A stretch of 64,000 nt of DNA from Roridomyces roridus (Eukaryota; Basidiomycota; Agaricomycetes; Agaricales; Mycenaceae), in assembly GCA_029378245.1 (NCBI GenBank), contig JARKIF010000057.1:186001-250000 (forward strand). The letters run 5' to 3'. The position numbers were made by a program, and so were the translations under genes. The notes below the pieces were generated by a model, which saw only the letters and a program-made list of their open reading frames with translations, was not told where the DNA came from and ran no database searches. The stretch's first letter is position 1. The number at the start of each line of letters is the position of its first letter. Shown here in pieces: positions 11,903 to 22,442 of the stretch.

Positions 11903-13678
11903 ATGTCCTCTGCTCTCCCTCCCCGCTTTGTCGACATCAAGCGCAGCATCGCTGCTGAAAGCCCCAACTTTGAGCAAGATATCACCAAAGCCTGGACGGA
12001 GGTCCTCGTCGAGCTCGGCAAAGTCACTGCGGTCATCGCCAAGGAGGGCTCGGAGTACATCCCTCAAGTCGCGTTCGCCGAACTCGATACACTCACCCCG
12101 CAGCAAATCGCCGACATCAAGCGCAAGGGCACCGTCGTGATCAAAGACGTCGTGGACGATGTGCAGGCTCGCAAGTGGAAGACGGAGCTCGAGGAGTTTA
12201 TCAAGGCTAACCCTCAGTCGGATGGGTTTCCCGACGGCGATAAGCAGTTCTTCCATCTTTAGTACGTTCCTTTCCATGGATAGCTGCGATTCTGATCGAA
12301 GTGTTGAGAACGGAACAATGATCGGGTTCACGAATCAAGCTACCGAAGTACAACAAGTGAGCCCGTATTTAAGTAAACTAGAAAATAGTAAGAATCTTGA
12401 AAGAAGGTCGCATCTAAGTCTATAACGCGGGAAAGTACGGAAATGTGGAGGCCGTAAGAGTCTAAGTATAAATCGTCAAGAATCAATATCAAGATGTTGA
12501 ACACGCAACGGGCCCCGTTTCCAACACGAAGGTTTTGAAGTTGGACGAAACCACAAATTCAAGCCCGCGCCCATCCTAACATGCTCAGAGTATCGACTTG
12601 GCTGAATAACCTCTACCACGTCACGTCCTCCAGCGGACAGAGCCCCGAGGGTGTGGATCTCGCCACGCCTCTCAGCTACGCCGACCGTTTGCGAATCCGG
12701 CACCCTGGCGGCAAGTGGACCCTCTTTGCGCCGCACATTGACGGTGGATCTATCGAGCGGTGGGAAGACGAGAACTTCCGTGCGTGCTTCGCGGACATTC
12801 TCTCTGGGAATTGGACGAAGCATGATCCGTATGCACTTGAGCCCCGCCTGGAGGCATGCACGTCGTTGTACAAACTGCCGAATCAGGTGCATCTCTCTTA
12901 TATTTCATCCGAGGCGAAGTGTTTTGATTCAGAGTCCAAGTCCACTGTGTTCCGTACATTCCAAGGGTGGCTTGCTATTAGGTATTACTTTTTTCGTCTC
13001 TGTCCGCGCAGAACCTGATATAATTCGCAGTAAAGCGGCCCCTTCGCAAGGCACCCTTCAAGTCTTCCCCGATGTCCTTCTCTCGAACGCATACATCATC
13101 TTACGCCCTTTCTTCCGTCCCCTGGTGCCCCTCGACGACGCAGAGATTCTAGACGCAAAGAACTGGGTATTCGATATATCCACCCCCGACTTTCCTGGCA
13201 TTCGCGTGGCTGACCATGGTGGTTTCTGGGGACCGACACCGACGACGGAGTCGCATCCTGTGAGTATCATACCGTACCCATTCCATCAGGGCTCAACGAC
13301 ATATGATAGCACTTGGTCCTCGATGAAACGATGACCTCCATCCCTGAGGTAAACCCGGGCGATACTGTCTGGTGGCATTGCGATGTCGTGCATTCTGTGG
13401 AGGAGGATCATTTCGGCGCTGAGGACTCTGCAGGTACTTATTTCCGTGAACCTGTTGCCCTCCCGCTCATCCGTTCAGTGATGTATATCCCGTCGGTCCC
13501 ACTCACCCCTGCAAACAAGGACTATGTAGCGCGTCAGCGAGAGGCGTTCGTGCAGGGTATACCACCGCCCGACTTTCCCGTGGCGGTGACGGGTGTGGGG
13601 CTCGTTGGGCTTGCGCAGGAGGTGGATGTGTTGGGAGCGGGGAGGGGCGCAATGGGGCTTGGGGTTGTTTCTGCTTGA
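11903..13678 (+). CDS. DUF1479 family protein (predicted Fe(II)/2-oxoglutarate oxygenase-like)
   Basis: Five exons (11903-12261, 12541-12886, 12941-12981, 13031-13259, 13310-13678) give 447 aa. Family landmarks are contiguous after splicing: FFHLYWTKPQ, the block ending PHIDGGSIERW, VFRTFQGWLAIS, and DTVWWHCDVVHSVE. His185 and Asp187 (HxD) with His353 are candidates for the metal-binding triad of a cupin-type 2OG/Fe oxygenase; this role is inferred from the fold class, the substrate is unknown. Start ATG lies in a good context. The first intron is 279 nt, over five times longer than the others. The 54-nt second intron has a weak AAG acceptor and is a multiple of three, so it could be read through. 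Confidence 0.85.
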
Positions 13679-13861
13679 GTGAATTTTGATATACTGTGGT
13701 TTCTGTATGTGACTATGAAGAACCTTTGCGTTCAATAGTCAACGAGCAAAAACCAATGCGAGTTGAATGCGAGGCGATCAATGATCATCAATGGCCATCA
13801 AAGTCTCGCTCGCTTGACTGCCAGCCACCCTCATCGTTTCTTGCCTCCAACCACCACCACC

Positions 13862-14428
13862 ATGACCTCTGTTTTTTTTCTCCACAATCCTACCGCCTCT
13901 CCGCTCCCCCGTAACTTCAACCTGGAGTTCGGGTCCCTTTCCCTGGACAAGAAGACCCATGACCTCGACGACCGCGGCGGTGACCGCCCCGCCAAGCGCC
14001 TCAAGATCGCGCCAGTTGCTCCCCGCCCTCGCATCCCGGTCTCCTCGATGCTCCACGGCTACCGTTCTCGCCACGGCCTTCCTCAACGTTTGCCAAGGAC
14101 CCCAGCTCCCGTGCCACTCTTCTATCAGCCCGCATGGCAGTATGTTCCGCCTCCGCCTCCTCCTCCGCCACCAGCGCCTGCCCCTGCACCCCCGACTCTA
14201 ATTCCCATGGACGTGGATGAGGATTCAACCCCACTCAACATCGTGCCCATGGACGTCGACCTCCCGCCCAAGCCCAAGAAGATCAAAGTCATCAGAATCC
14301 TCTCGGTGGTCAATGTCAAGAGCGACGGCGGCGCGCACCGCACTTTGAAGAGGTGCAAGAAGGATGGAAAGGAGAACGCGGCTCCGTACCCCTCGACTGC
14401 TCGCCTGAAGGGTCGGAGGAGGGTTTAG
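13862..14428 (+). CDS. Proline-rich basic protein, unknown function
   Basis: A single-exon frame of 188 aa with a good start context (ACCACCATGACC). It has a run of nine prolines followed by Pro/Ala repeats near residue 95-115, two 'PMDVD' repeats, and basic clusters (RPAKRLKI, KPKKIKVIRI, a GRRR-type end) that look like nuclear localisation signals. No family recognised. It sits directly upstream of the micro-exon chain in the same orientation, so that chain could be its spliced 3' region or a separate gene. Confidence 0.5.
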   Translation: MTSVFFLHNPTASPLPRNFNLEFGSLSLDKKTHDLDDRGGDRPAKRLKIAPVAPRPRIPVSSMLHGYRSRHGLPQRLPRTPAPVPLFYQPAWQYVPPPPPPPPPAPAPAPPTLIPMDVDEDSTPLNIVPMDVDLPPKPKKIKVIRILSVVNVKSDGGAHRTLKRCKKDGKENAAPYPSTARLKGRRRV

Positions 14429-14535
14429 AAGTCAAGTATGCTCCTTGGGGACGGTGTCGCTTGAAAAAGAAAGACCAAAAAAAGAACTGGTGCGTCTCTC
14501 ATCGGTGTTTCGTCGCGATTCCTCACAACGTCTAG

Positions 14536-15025
14536 GTTACGATGCTTCATCTGGTTTCCGTCTCTCTCATACTCTTCCGGGGACGTTGCTGCAGAATAGA
14601 ATGACGTATAAATAAGGTACGTCCTTCTCTTCACCTTTTTTCCTTCGGCGCTGACGATTTCTTCGATGGCAGGGGACGTTGCTCGCAAGTTGCTGTATAG
14701 ATTCAATACGAACATTGCTTGGTAAGTTCCTCTCTTACGTTCACGTTCATCGCTCACCTTTGCCTTGGACGTCTTTGCAGGATACATAAGAGGTTGTGCT
14801 TGATTTAGGAGGTATGTTGCTCATGGTCGCTCTCGGATCCTCAGTCTGATGTCGAGACTCGTAGATGAGGGGAGCGGCTGTCGGAACGATGAAGAATTTG
14901 CTTGATTCCAGTAAGTCCTTGCGTTTCCTTCCTCGTCATCGTTCTCATCGCGCTTGTAGCTGGGGGAGGCGGTCGATATACAAAGGCGTTGCTTGCTTGA
15001 ATAGAAAGGTATGGATATTTGCTTG
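14536..15025 (+). repeat. Degenerate copies of the micro-exon unit
   Basis: Candidate exons at 14536-14616, 14673-14721, 14781-14811, 14865-14910 and 14960-15025 each have GT(A/G)NGT donors and AG acceptors. Three of them (14781, 14865, 14960) are clearly related in sequence and order to 15094-15123, 15175-15216 and 15269-15335, about 310 bp downstream. In this copy the matching frame contains stop codons (for example TGA where the later copy has TTA near 14998), so it appears decayed or non-coding. Confidence 0.5.
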
Positions 15026-15095
15026 GTGAGTTCTCCTTGTCTTGCCTCCTTTCGTTTGATCAAAGCTGACATTCCTCTTGGATTTCTTTTCAGAT

Positions 15096-15839
15096 ATGAA
15101 GGATGTTGTGCTTGATTTAGATGGTATGTTTGCCAAAGTCGTTCCACGATATTCGTCCTGACTGAAGCTTGTAGGTGTGGGGAGATGCGGTAGTTCTGTG
15201 AATAAGGAGTTTGATTGTAAGTCCTTTCTTGCTCTGCTTTGTCGAATTCTGCTCACCACCTTGACAAGATGTGGGGGGTGGCGGTCGATTTACGAAGGTG
15301 TTGCTTGCTTTAAAGGATGGGATACGTGATACGTCGTGAGTTCTATTCCTTCTCTAGTTTCCTGCCAAACACTGAGCGCTGTGTGTTTCCTTCGTAGATA
15401 AGCCTAGTGGCGATTTGCTTCGAACGAGTATGTGGTCTTCGCTATCTTCATATCCTCGAGGCTGACAACTCGGTCTAGATATGGTGGACAAACGAATACC
15501 GGGGACGTTGCTTGGATACGATTGCTACAATGCTACTGGTGAGCCGTCTATCTGATTGCAGCGAACAGCGAGCTCACCATTCTGTGTCAGCTAGCTGCTG
15601 CTTCTTGATTTGGTCCGACGCGCTACCCACTCCCATGTACAGGCGAAACCCTCTTCTTCAACCTCCGCGAGGCCCTCCCTTCTCAATACGTCCGTGAAGC
15701 CCTCTCCGTCGACGCGCAACCCACCCCACCCCGGTCTCTTCGCCCGCGAAACCCCATCTCCACCAAGGAAGGACGCTTCCCTGGACCCCCAACACTAACC
15801 GGTCGAGCCTGCAATACTCAAATACTAACCAGCCACTGA
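15096..15839 (+). CDS. Micro-exon gene, unknown product
   Basis: Six exons (15096-15123, 15175-15216, 15269-15325, 15398-15427, 15479-15538, 15643-15839) splice into an open 137-aa frame. All five introns are phase 1, and the four internal exons are 42, 57, 30 and 60 nt, all multiples of three, so any could be skipped without a frame change. The product starts MKDVVLDLDG, contains repeated G-x-LL motifs (GRFTKVLLALKDG, PGTLLGYD) and ends in a Pro/Arg-rich tail. The third exon's donor (GTGATA) is weaker than a GTGAGT 10 nt later, which would break the frame. No signal peptide, no known family. The true start may lie upstream. Confidence 0.45.
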
Positions 15840-16442
15840 ACCCATTACGCCGCTGTTGCTTTCCTTGTTCTGCTTTTGCTTTCGTTTTGTGATCTGCTGT
15901 CGTATTGGTGTGTACTCTGTTCACTGCTCACGGCTGTGGAGCTGACTTGGACATAGTTTGGCGCGTACTTTCTCCCGGATCAAAACGCTGGACGTCTCGA
16001 TTTCGACCATTATGATTCCAAAATTTGGCTCAAGGTGCACCAGGCACCGTACCATGACGAAGGGGGACTTTGTGCTTCGTATCAAATTTTACTGTATCCT
16101 GCCTAGAATTCAGAAATGGGTTGATTCTGCCAACCATCAGGCTTGTAAGTTGTTCCGTCCTGGCTTCTATTCCTTTCGACTGTTGTCGCTCAACGACGTG
16201 GGTCAACCGCTTGTGAACCGTCGATCTGAATCTCCGCTTCTTGCTTGCAACCCTCGATTATCTTCGCAAGTTTTCCAATTCCATCGTCACTCCCGTATCA
16301 TTGACTTGATTCCCGAGACTTGGCCACTTTCACATCTTTTTCACATCAATATCAATCTGGCCAGCGACGATCATCATTCCTGAAATACCCATGACCAGTT
16401 TATGATGGACGAGTGGACCACGCCATCCACTCTCTTACACTC
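15840..16442. other. Intergenic before the 7TM array
   Basis: No gene recognised. A weak TATA-like TTATGA lies about 45 bp before the first 7TM gene, at the place where the other copies have a better TATA box. Confidence 0.45.
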
Positions 16443-17717
16443 ATGAGCTATCTGGTGGACTCTACAAGCTTCAATGAAGCCTGGCTCCAACTCGAACTTC
16501 TGATCATTCAAACCTGTGTATGTACTTACATTCCATTGGATCAGCCTGCGACGGGACTCATCTGCCAGATAGTTGGTGGTATTCCTGTACGGTTGGTACA
16601 GGGCTATCTTGAAACAGCATCTTGCTGATTTTCTTAGGCATTTACGTGCATTTCTTTGTATCCGCCATCAGTAATCTCTCGCGCCGCGACAATAGCGGAA
16701 GGCTGCCCCTCCTTACCGCGACGTGGGTCATGCTCGTTTTTGCGACCGCTCGGTTGTTTCTTCGATTTGGGCAACTGGCGATATCAGCGAGATTGCTCCA
16801 GAAGATCGTGACGGATCCAATCGATTCAAAGCAGTTGGCCGGGCATCTCGAAAGTCTGGACTTTGCGGAAAGGGTGGTGTCCGTGATAAACAAGTCAGTT
16901 GCTCTGCCAAATTCAAACCCGGACTAGATACTGAAAGCAAGCATTAGTTTCCTCACTGACCTGGTTTTGGTTGGGGCAATTTTAGCGTTCTGCATCTCAT
17001 CAACTGATCCACAAAACAGCTGTTTCGTTGCTACACAATATGGGGATTCCGGAAGAAGATCGTTGCGGGGCCTGCTGTTCTTGTTGTGGCATCTCTCAGT
17101 GCGCTGCCTGTTGTGTATTTCTAACCCATCCTGATTTTCGTCAGTCGTCGGTATGAGCTTGATGATCCAGTCGCGGAGCAGTATTTCAGGAAGAATGATA
17201 TATATTTGTGCCGCAATCACGAATTTGGTACTGGCGGTCCTGACTGGTGCGTGGATACAACCATTTCTCTTGGGAATTTAACGGCAAAAATTCATCTAGC
17301 TGGTCGTTTATGGTCCATTCAACGAAAAACGACAAGCCTCGGCGAGGATTTTCCGATGCGCATCGCTCGGGCTCTCGAAATTGTGTCCGTACAAATGGGT
17401 TCTCATTCCTTGTAATTCACAGTCTAACAGTCATCTTGCCAGCGTCGAATCTGCGGCAATCTATTGCATTACTGCCACAATTTTAGCAGTCACTATCGGC
17501 AGCGGGAAGCGGAGCGAGGTGATGATATACCAGATTACAGGCGGCATCGGTTCACAACTTATGGTCAGTTTTTCACTCGCAATGTGCGGACAAAGTAGTC
17601 GCAAAACTGACTCATTTCACTCAGAATCTCGTTCCGACTTTGGCTCTCGTACGAGGAACGCGAGAAACCCGTCCAGAAAACCCTGTAGTCACCAAAGAAA
17701 GGCCGGTCATTCATTGA
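16443..17717 (+). CDS. 7TM-like membrane protein, array member 1 (shortened tail)
   Basis: Nine exons (16443-16517, 16573-16591, 16638-16893, 16948-16969, 17020-17098, 17145-17246, 17300-17384, 17443-17563, 17625-17717) give 283 aa. Landmarks follow a family of basidiomycete 7TM hypothetical proteins: MSYLVDSTSFNEAW start, VVFLYG, YVHFFVSAISNLSRR, LFRCYTIW (cf. LYRCYxIWN), a long TM before AGRLW, and NLVPTLALVRGTRE near the C terminus. Probably an integral membrane protein of unknown role. A TGA at 17715 stops the tail 23 codons earlier than in member 3; sequence past it still resembles the longer tail. Confidence 0.75.
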
Positions 17718-18192
17718 GATTTGGTTGCAATTCGGTCATCGTAGACAAAGAAAGTCGTCGACGTATAGGAACATACACGGCCAAGGTCTCATGATCACAC
17801 GCGGCACAGCCAAAATCGAAACCTGACCCACAGAGGCTTTACCCCGGGGATAAACAGACCGGTACCACTCTCATTCATCCTATTCCTCATCAGTCCCCGG
17901 AGCCATCTCGCAAGCCATTGTGAGATGTCTGTGCCACACGTATGACTGAAATTATAGAAAGGATGGTTCCATCGATAAAACTCGAGTCCGGACCAACTCT
18001 GAGGCTTGAGGCCAGAGCTATCGAGCTTCCACGATTTGACGTGGATGATCAACTTGTCAACTGTCGCTTATTTGCTGCGGCCCTGGTTGATCCTCGCCGG
18101 TTTTCCACCGCCAGGCCTGTATCCTTGACCTCAGTCATCCGTATCATGCTTGTCACTGTCAGCGAAGACGGTCACTCCCGAAATACCTGGTC
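17718..18192. other. Spacer in the 7TM array
   Basis: Begins with remnants of the longer C-terminal tail coding sequence of member 1 beyond its stop. No further gene. Confidence 0.5.
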
Positions 18193-18198
18193 TATAAA
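18193..18198 (+). promoter_or_regulatory. TATA box of 7TM member 2
   Basis: TATAAA 53 bp before the start codon at 18246. Similar boxes precede members 3 and 4. Confidence 0.45.
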
Positions 18199-18245
18199 AC
18201 AGTTCATGGTGCACCAATTGATCACGCCATCTGCTGCCTCAGACC

Positions 18246-19562
18246 ATGAGCTACCTGGTGGACTCTGCAAACTTCAATGAGGCCTGGTTCTTTCTCGAAC
18301 TTCTGATTGTGCAAACCTGCGTATGTACATTCCATTGCAGCAGGCTGCGAGACTCATTTTCTGTGGGCAGGTGGTCGTATTCCTTTATGGTTGGTTCCAA
18401 ATCATCTCACACCAGAGTTCTGCCTGCAGCCCGATTTACTCAGGAATTTACGTGCATTTCTTTGTATCCGCAATCCGCAATCTCTCCCGCCGAAACAATA
18501 GCGGAAGGCTGCCCCTTCTGACGGCGACATGGGTTATGCTCGTGTTGGGAACCGTTCGCCTGTTTCTTCAAATTGGGCAACTGGCGATATCAGCGAGATT
18601 GCTCCAGAGTGTCGTTACGGATCCAATGGCTTCAAAGCAGTTGCTCGGGTCTATCGAAACTCTGGTCTTTGTGGCGACGGTCGTCTCTGTGATAAACAAG
18701 TCAGTTGTTCTGCTGAATTGAACGTCCTTGATACTTACTGCATTAGTTTCGTCACTGACCTGGTTTTGGTTGGGCCAACTCTGGTGTTCTGCATATCATC
18801 AACTGACCGAGAACTTGCCAGCTGTTTCGTTGCTATGCGATATGGGAGTTCCGGAAGGAGATCGTTGCGGGGCCTGCGGTTCTTGTTGTGGCATCTCTCA
18901 GTGCGCTGCCGTTTGTGTATTTCTAACCCACCCTAATTTTCGTCAGTCGTCGGTATGAGCTTGATGATCCAGTCGCGGAGTAGTATTTCAGGGAGAGTGA
19001 TATTTATTTGTGCCGCGATCACGAATTTGGTACTGGCGGCCCTGACTGGTGCGTGGATATAACCACTTCTCTTGTGAATTTATCGGCTAAATGCAACCAG
19101 CCGGTCGTTTATGGTCTATCCAACGAAAAACGACAGGTCTCGGCCACGATTTTGGGAGGCGCATCAGTGGGGCTCTCGAAATTGTGTACGTCGAAGTGGG
19201 CCCTCATTAACACTCATTATCATTCTGAACCACGTTCATTTTCGCAGCGTTGAATCTGCGGCGATCTACTGTATCACTGTCACAATTTTAGCAGCTACTG
19301 CTGGCTTCCATGAAGGGGGCGGGGTGGTAGTCTACCAGATCACGAGTGGGATCTCCTCACAAGTTGTGGTCAGTTTGAACCTCCCAGTGTGCCAGCAAAT
19401 GTGATTTTAGTTATCTAGAATCTCCTCCCGACTTTGGCTCTGGTACGAGGAACGCGCCGAGAAACCGACCGGATAAACTCCCCGGAAAATGTTTTAGTCT
19501 CCGGAGAAAGAGACGTCAACCGGCCAGGTTTGGTTGCAACTTGTCGGGTATCGGAGAAGTAG
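18246..19562 (+). CDS. 7TM-like membrane protein, array member 2
   Basis: Nine exons (18246-18320, 18371-18389, 18444-18699, 18747-18768, 18822-18900, 18947-19048, 19101-19185, 19248-19368, 19419-19562) give 300 aa. Exon lengths equal those of member 1 except the last. Hydrophobic segments: near 18-45, LLTATWVMLVLGTVRLFLQI, FVTDLVL + LFRCYAIW, VAGPAVLVVASL, ICAAITNLVLAALT, and IYCITVTILAATAG. The conserved NLLPTLALVRGTR follows the last TM, with a hydrophilic cytosolic-type tail. Function unknown. Confidence 0.8.
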
Positions 19563-20362
19563 TCGACTCGCAGGAAAGAAGTCTGTACTGTATACATGTT
19601 TAACGGAATTTACCCAGGGATTCTTCTCTCTCCCAATTTAATGGGCACCAGAAGCAGCGACGCCCTCCGAACCAACTCTGAAACCAGAAGATTCCATCAC
19701 GAAGTTGAACGATTCGGATATTGGTGGCAGTGTTCCGATGATCTCCGCTTCTCACCCAGAGCCTTCACTCTCGATTTCCTGTCTAATCCTGGGACCGCGC
19801 CATGACTGCATGGAGGACAGCATTCAACTCACTGCGGCGCCACCTGAAGATTCCCAACTGTCAAAGTCATTGCGCCTCATTCGTGGCTGAGTGCGGCCCC
19901 CGAGGTTGCCGGGCTACCGTGCATTGATTACTTGACCTCCCGTATTCTCTGGAAGACCGACGAGCACTGGCGCTCCGGCCAGTCGGAAGCTTCCCGAGAA
20001 CGTCTCTCTCTCTCTGCACCGGGGAACCAATTTCAGCTGCTTCGAAGGCGAGGACGTCGAGCGAAGACACTGGGCGGGTGACAATAGCAACGAGACGGGC
20101 GGAAGCAGCAAGGGCACTGGGCGGGTCTGACAGTTGCGGCAGTGGCGAGGTCATCTCAGGCAAAGACGGGCCGACGGTTGGCCGACGGCGCAGGCGTAAA
20201 GGCGAGGACCGCGAGCTCCCACGCAATGAGCACGACAATCTACAACAGTCGATCAGAATCGCCCTTCCAGCATCCCGTATCCTTGATTTCCTCCCAAGAC
20301 TTTTCCCGCTTTCACATTATCAGTCCCGCCAGCGACGACCATCACCGTCGAGATACCCAGTT
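19563..20362. other. Spacer in the 7TM array
   Basis: About 800 bp. Long open frames run through here on both strands but lack splice logic and the family's landmarks; treated as non-coding. Confidence 0.45.
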
Positions 20363-20368
20363 TATAAT
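20363..20368 (+). promoter_or_regulatory. TATA-like box of 7TM member 3
   Basis: TATAAT within AGTTTATAATG, 48 bp before the start at 20411. Confidence 0.35.
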
Positions 20369-20410
20369 GAACGAAGGAATCGTGCTCATGTCGTCCACTC
20401 TCTTGGACTC

Positions 20411-21743
20411 ATGCGCTATCTGGTGGACTCTACTAGCTTTAATGAAGCCTGGTTCCAACTCGAACTTCTGATTATTGAAACATGTGTATGCACATTTCAT
20501 TTGGAACTGCCTGCCCGGGACTCATTTTCAGAGGGCAGTTGGTCGTATTCCTTTACGGTTGGTACCAAATTATCTTACAACAGCGTCTGGCTGATTTTCT
20601 TAGGGATTTATGTGCATTTCTTTATATCCGGCATCCGCAATCTGTCGCGCCGAAACAATAGCGGAAGGCTTCCCCTGCTGACGGCGACATGGGTTATGCT
20701 CGTGTTTGGAACTGCTCGACTGGTTCTTCAAATTGGACAACTGGTGATATCAGCGAGACTGCTCCAGAAAGTTGTTACGGATCCAATCGGTTCAAAGAAG
20801 TTGGTGGGATCGCTCGAAACTCTGGTCTTTGTGGAAACGGTGGTGTCTGTGGTAAACAAGTCAGTTTCTCTGCTGAATAACCCGTTCTTGGCACTAAAAG
20901 CAAGCATTAGTTTCTTCATTGACCTGGTTTTGGTTGGGCCAATTTTAGCGTTCTGCATCTCCTCAACTGATCCAGAAAACAGTTGTTTCGTTGCTACACA
21001 ATATGGGGGTTCCGGAAGAAGATCGTCGCGGGGCCTGCTGTTCTTGTTCTGGCAACTCTCAGTGCGTTGCCTCTCTTTGTGTGTTTCTTCACTCACAATT
21101 TTGGTCAGTCGTCAGTATGAGCTTGGTGATCAAGTCGCAGAGCAGTGTTCTCCCAGGAAGAATGATATTCATTTGTGCCGCAATCACGAATTTGGTACTG
21201 GCCGCCCTGACTGGTGTGTTGATACAACCACTTCTCTTGGGAATTCCAATGCAAAAATTCGACCAGCTGGTCGGTTATGGTCCATTCAACGAAAGACAAC
21301 AAGCCTTGGCGACGATTTTCCGAGGCGCATCACTCGGGCTCTCGAAATTGTGTACGTACAAATGGGTCCTCATTCCTTGCCATTCACAGTCATCTGGGCA
21401 GCGTCGAATCTGCGGCAATCTATTGCATTACTGCCACGATTTTAGCAGTTACTGTCGGGAGCGGGAATCGGAGCGAGGTGATAATATACCAGATTACGGG
21501 CGCCATCTCCTCGCAAATTGTGGTCAGTTTCACGCTCGCAGATGATGCGCGGACATTGAAGCTGAGTCTGACTTTACTTAGAATCTCGTCCCGACTTTGG
21601 CTCTCGTGCGAGGGACGCGAGAAACTGACCGCATACGCTCCTCGGGAAATGGTTTGGTTTCCAGAGATCTGGAAAGGGCGGGCATTCGGTCAGGTTTGGT
21701 TGCAAGTCGGGAATCGGAAACAATGAAAGAAGTGGAGTCGTAG
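20411..21743 (+). CDS. 7TM-like membrane protein, array member 3
   Basis: Nine exons (20411-20485, 20539-20557, 20604-20859, 20911-20932, 20983-21061, 21109-21213, 21267-21351, 21402-21522, 21582-21743) give 307 aa. It opens MRYLVDSTSFNEAW and is very close to members 1 and 2. Its last exon (54 codons with stop) equals that of member 4 and gives the full tail after NLVPTLALVRGTRE. All introns are 46-59 nt. Probably the least damaged of the three close copies. Unknown ligand or function. Confidence 0.8.
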
Positions 21744-22372
21744 GAACGATGGCTGTATTGTACACTGGCAGTGTATTGCATGTTTTACGGAAATTACAAA
21801 GGGATGGTTCGGTTGATGAGCCTTGTCCCTACATTGGCAAACTTCCAATTCCGAACGGTCAGTTGCACGAGGAAGGAGGGCATTCGTGGCAGTGTTAGCG
21901 TTCCGGCGATCTCCGCTTCTCATCCAGAGCCTTCACTGTCAATTTCCTGTTCTACCCTACGACTGCGCTCTGGTGACACCTAGTGCATGGAGGACCGCCT
22001 TCACTTAACTGCGCCGCCACCTGGAGATTCGACGGGGCTTGAGACACAGTCGCCGCACTTGGCCGACGATACTCATACATCAACAGTCAAAGTCATTTGT
22101 GGCTGCGGTCTCTGTTGCCGTTGCGACATACTTAATGTTGCTGATTACTTTACCTTCCGTACTCTCTGGAGGACCGAGGTGCGCTTGGACTCCAGCCGGG
22201 TCGAAGGAGGTTTTCCTCGAGAGGGCGACCCAGGATTCGAAGGAGGTTTTCAAGAGCCTAGGAAAGTCTCTCTGGTCTGGACGACCGGGAAAGATGTACC
22301 CACAAAAAGACACTCAGTCTCCGTAACATACTCCGAACCGCCTCACATCGCATCACCATCCGTGATCCAGAC
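21744..22372. other. Spacer in the 7TM array
   Basis: About 630 bp with no gene recognised. It includes a short direct repeat (TCGAAGGAGGTTTTC at about 22202 and 22237). Confidence 0.45.
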
Positions 22373-22378
22373 TATAAA
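22373..22378 (+). promoter_or_regulatory. TATA box of 7TM member 4
   Basis: TATAAA 70 bp before the start at 22443. Confidence 0.4.
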
Positions 22379-22442
22379 CGGGCCTAGCTGCGAACGCTCG
22401 ACATAACTTCCCCCCGGCTCTCTAGATCTCATCACCACACAA

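Noticed and set aside
19596..20410. Frame that runs into the third 7TM gene and would extend it by over 100 residues
   Set aside because: The paralogs all start at the MxYLVDS Met, and the upstream part has no counterpart in them.
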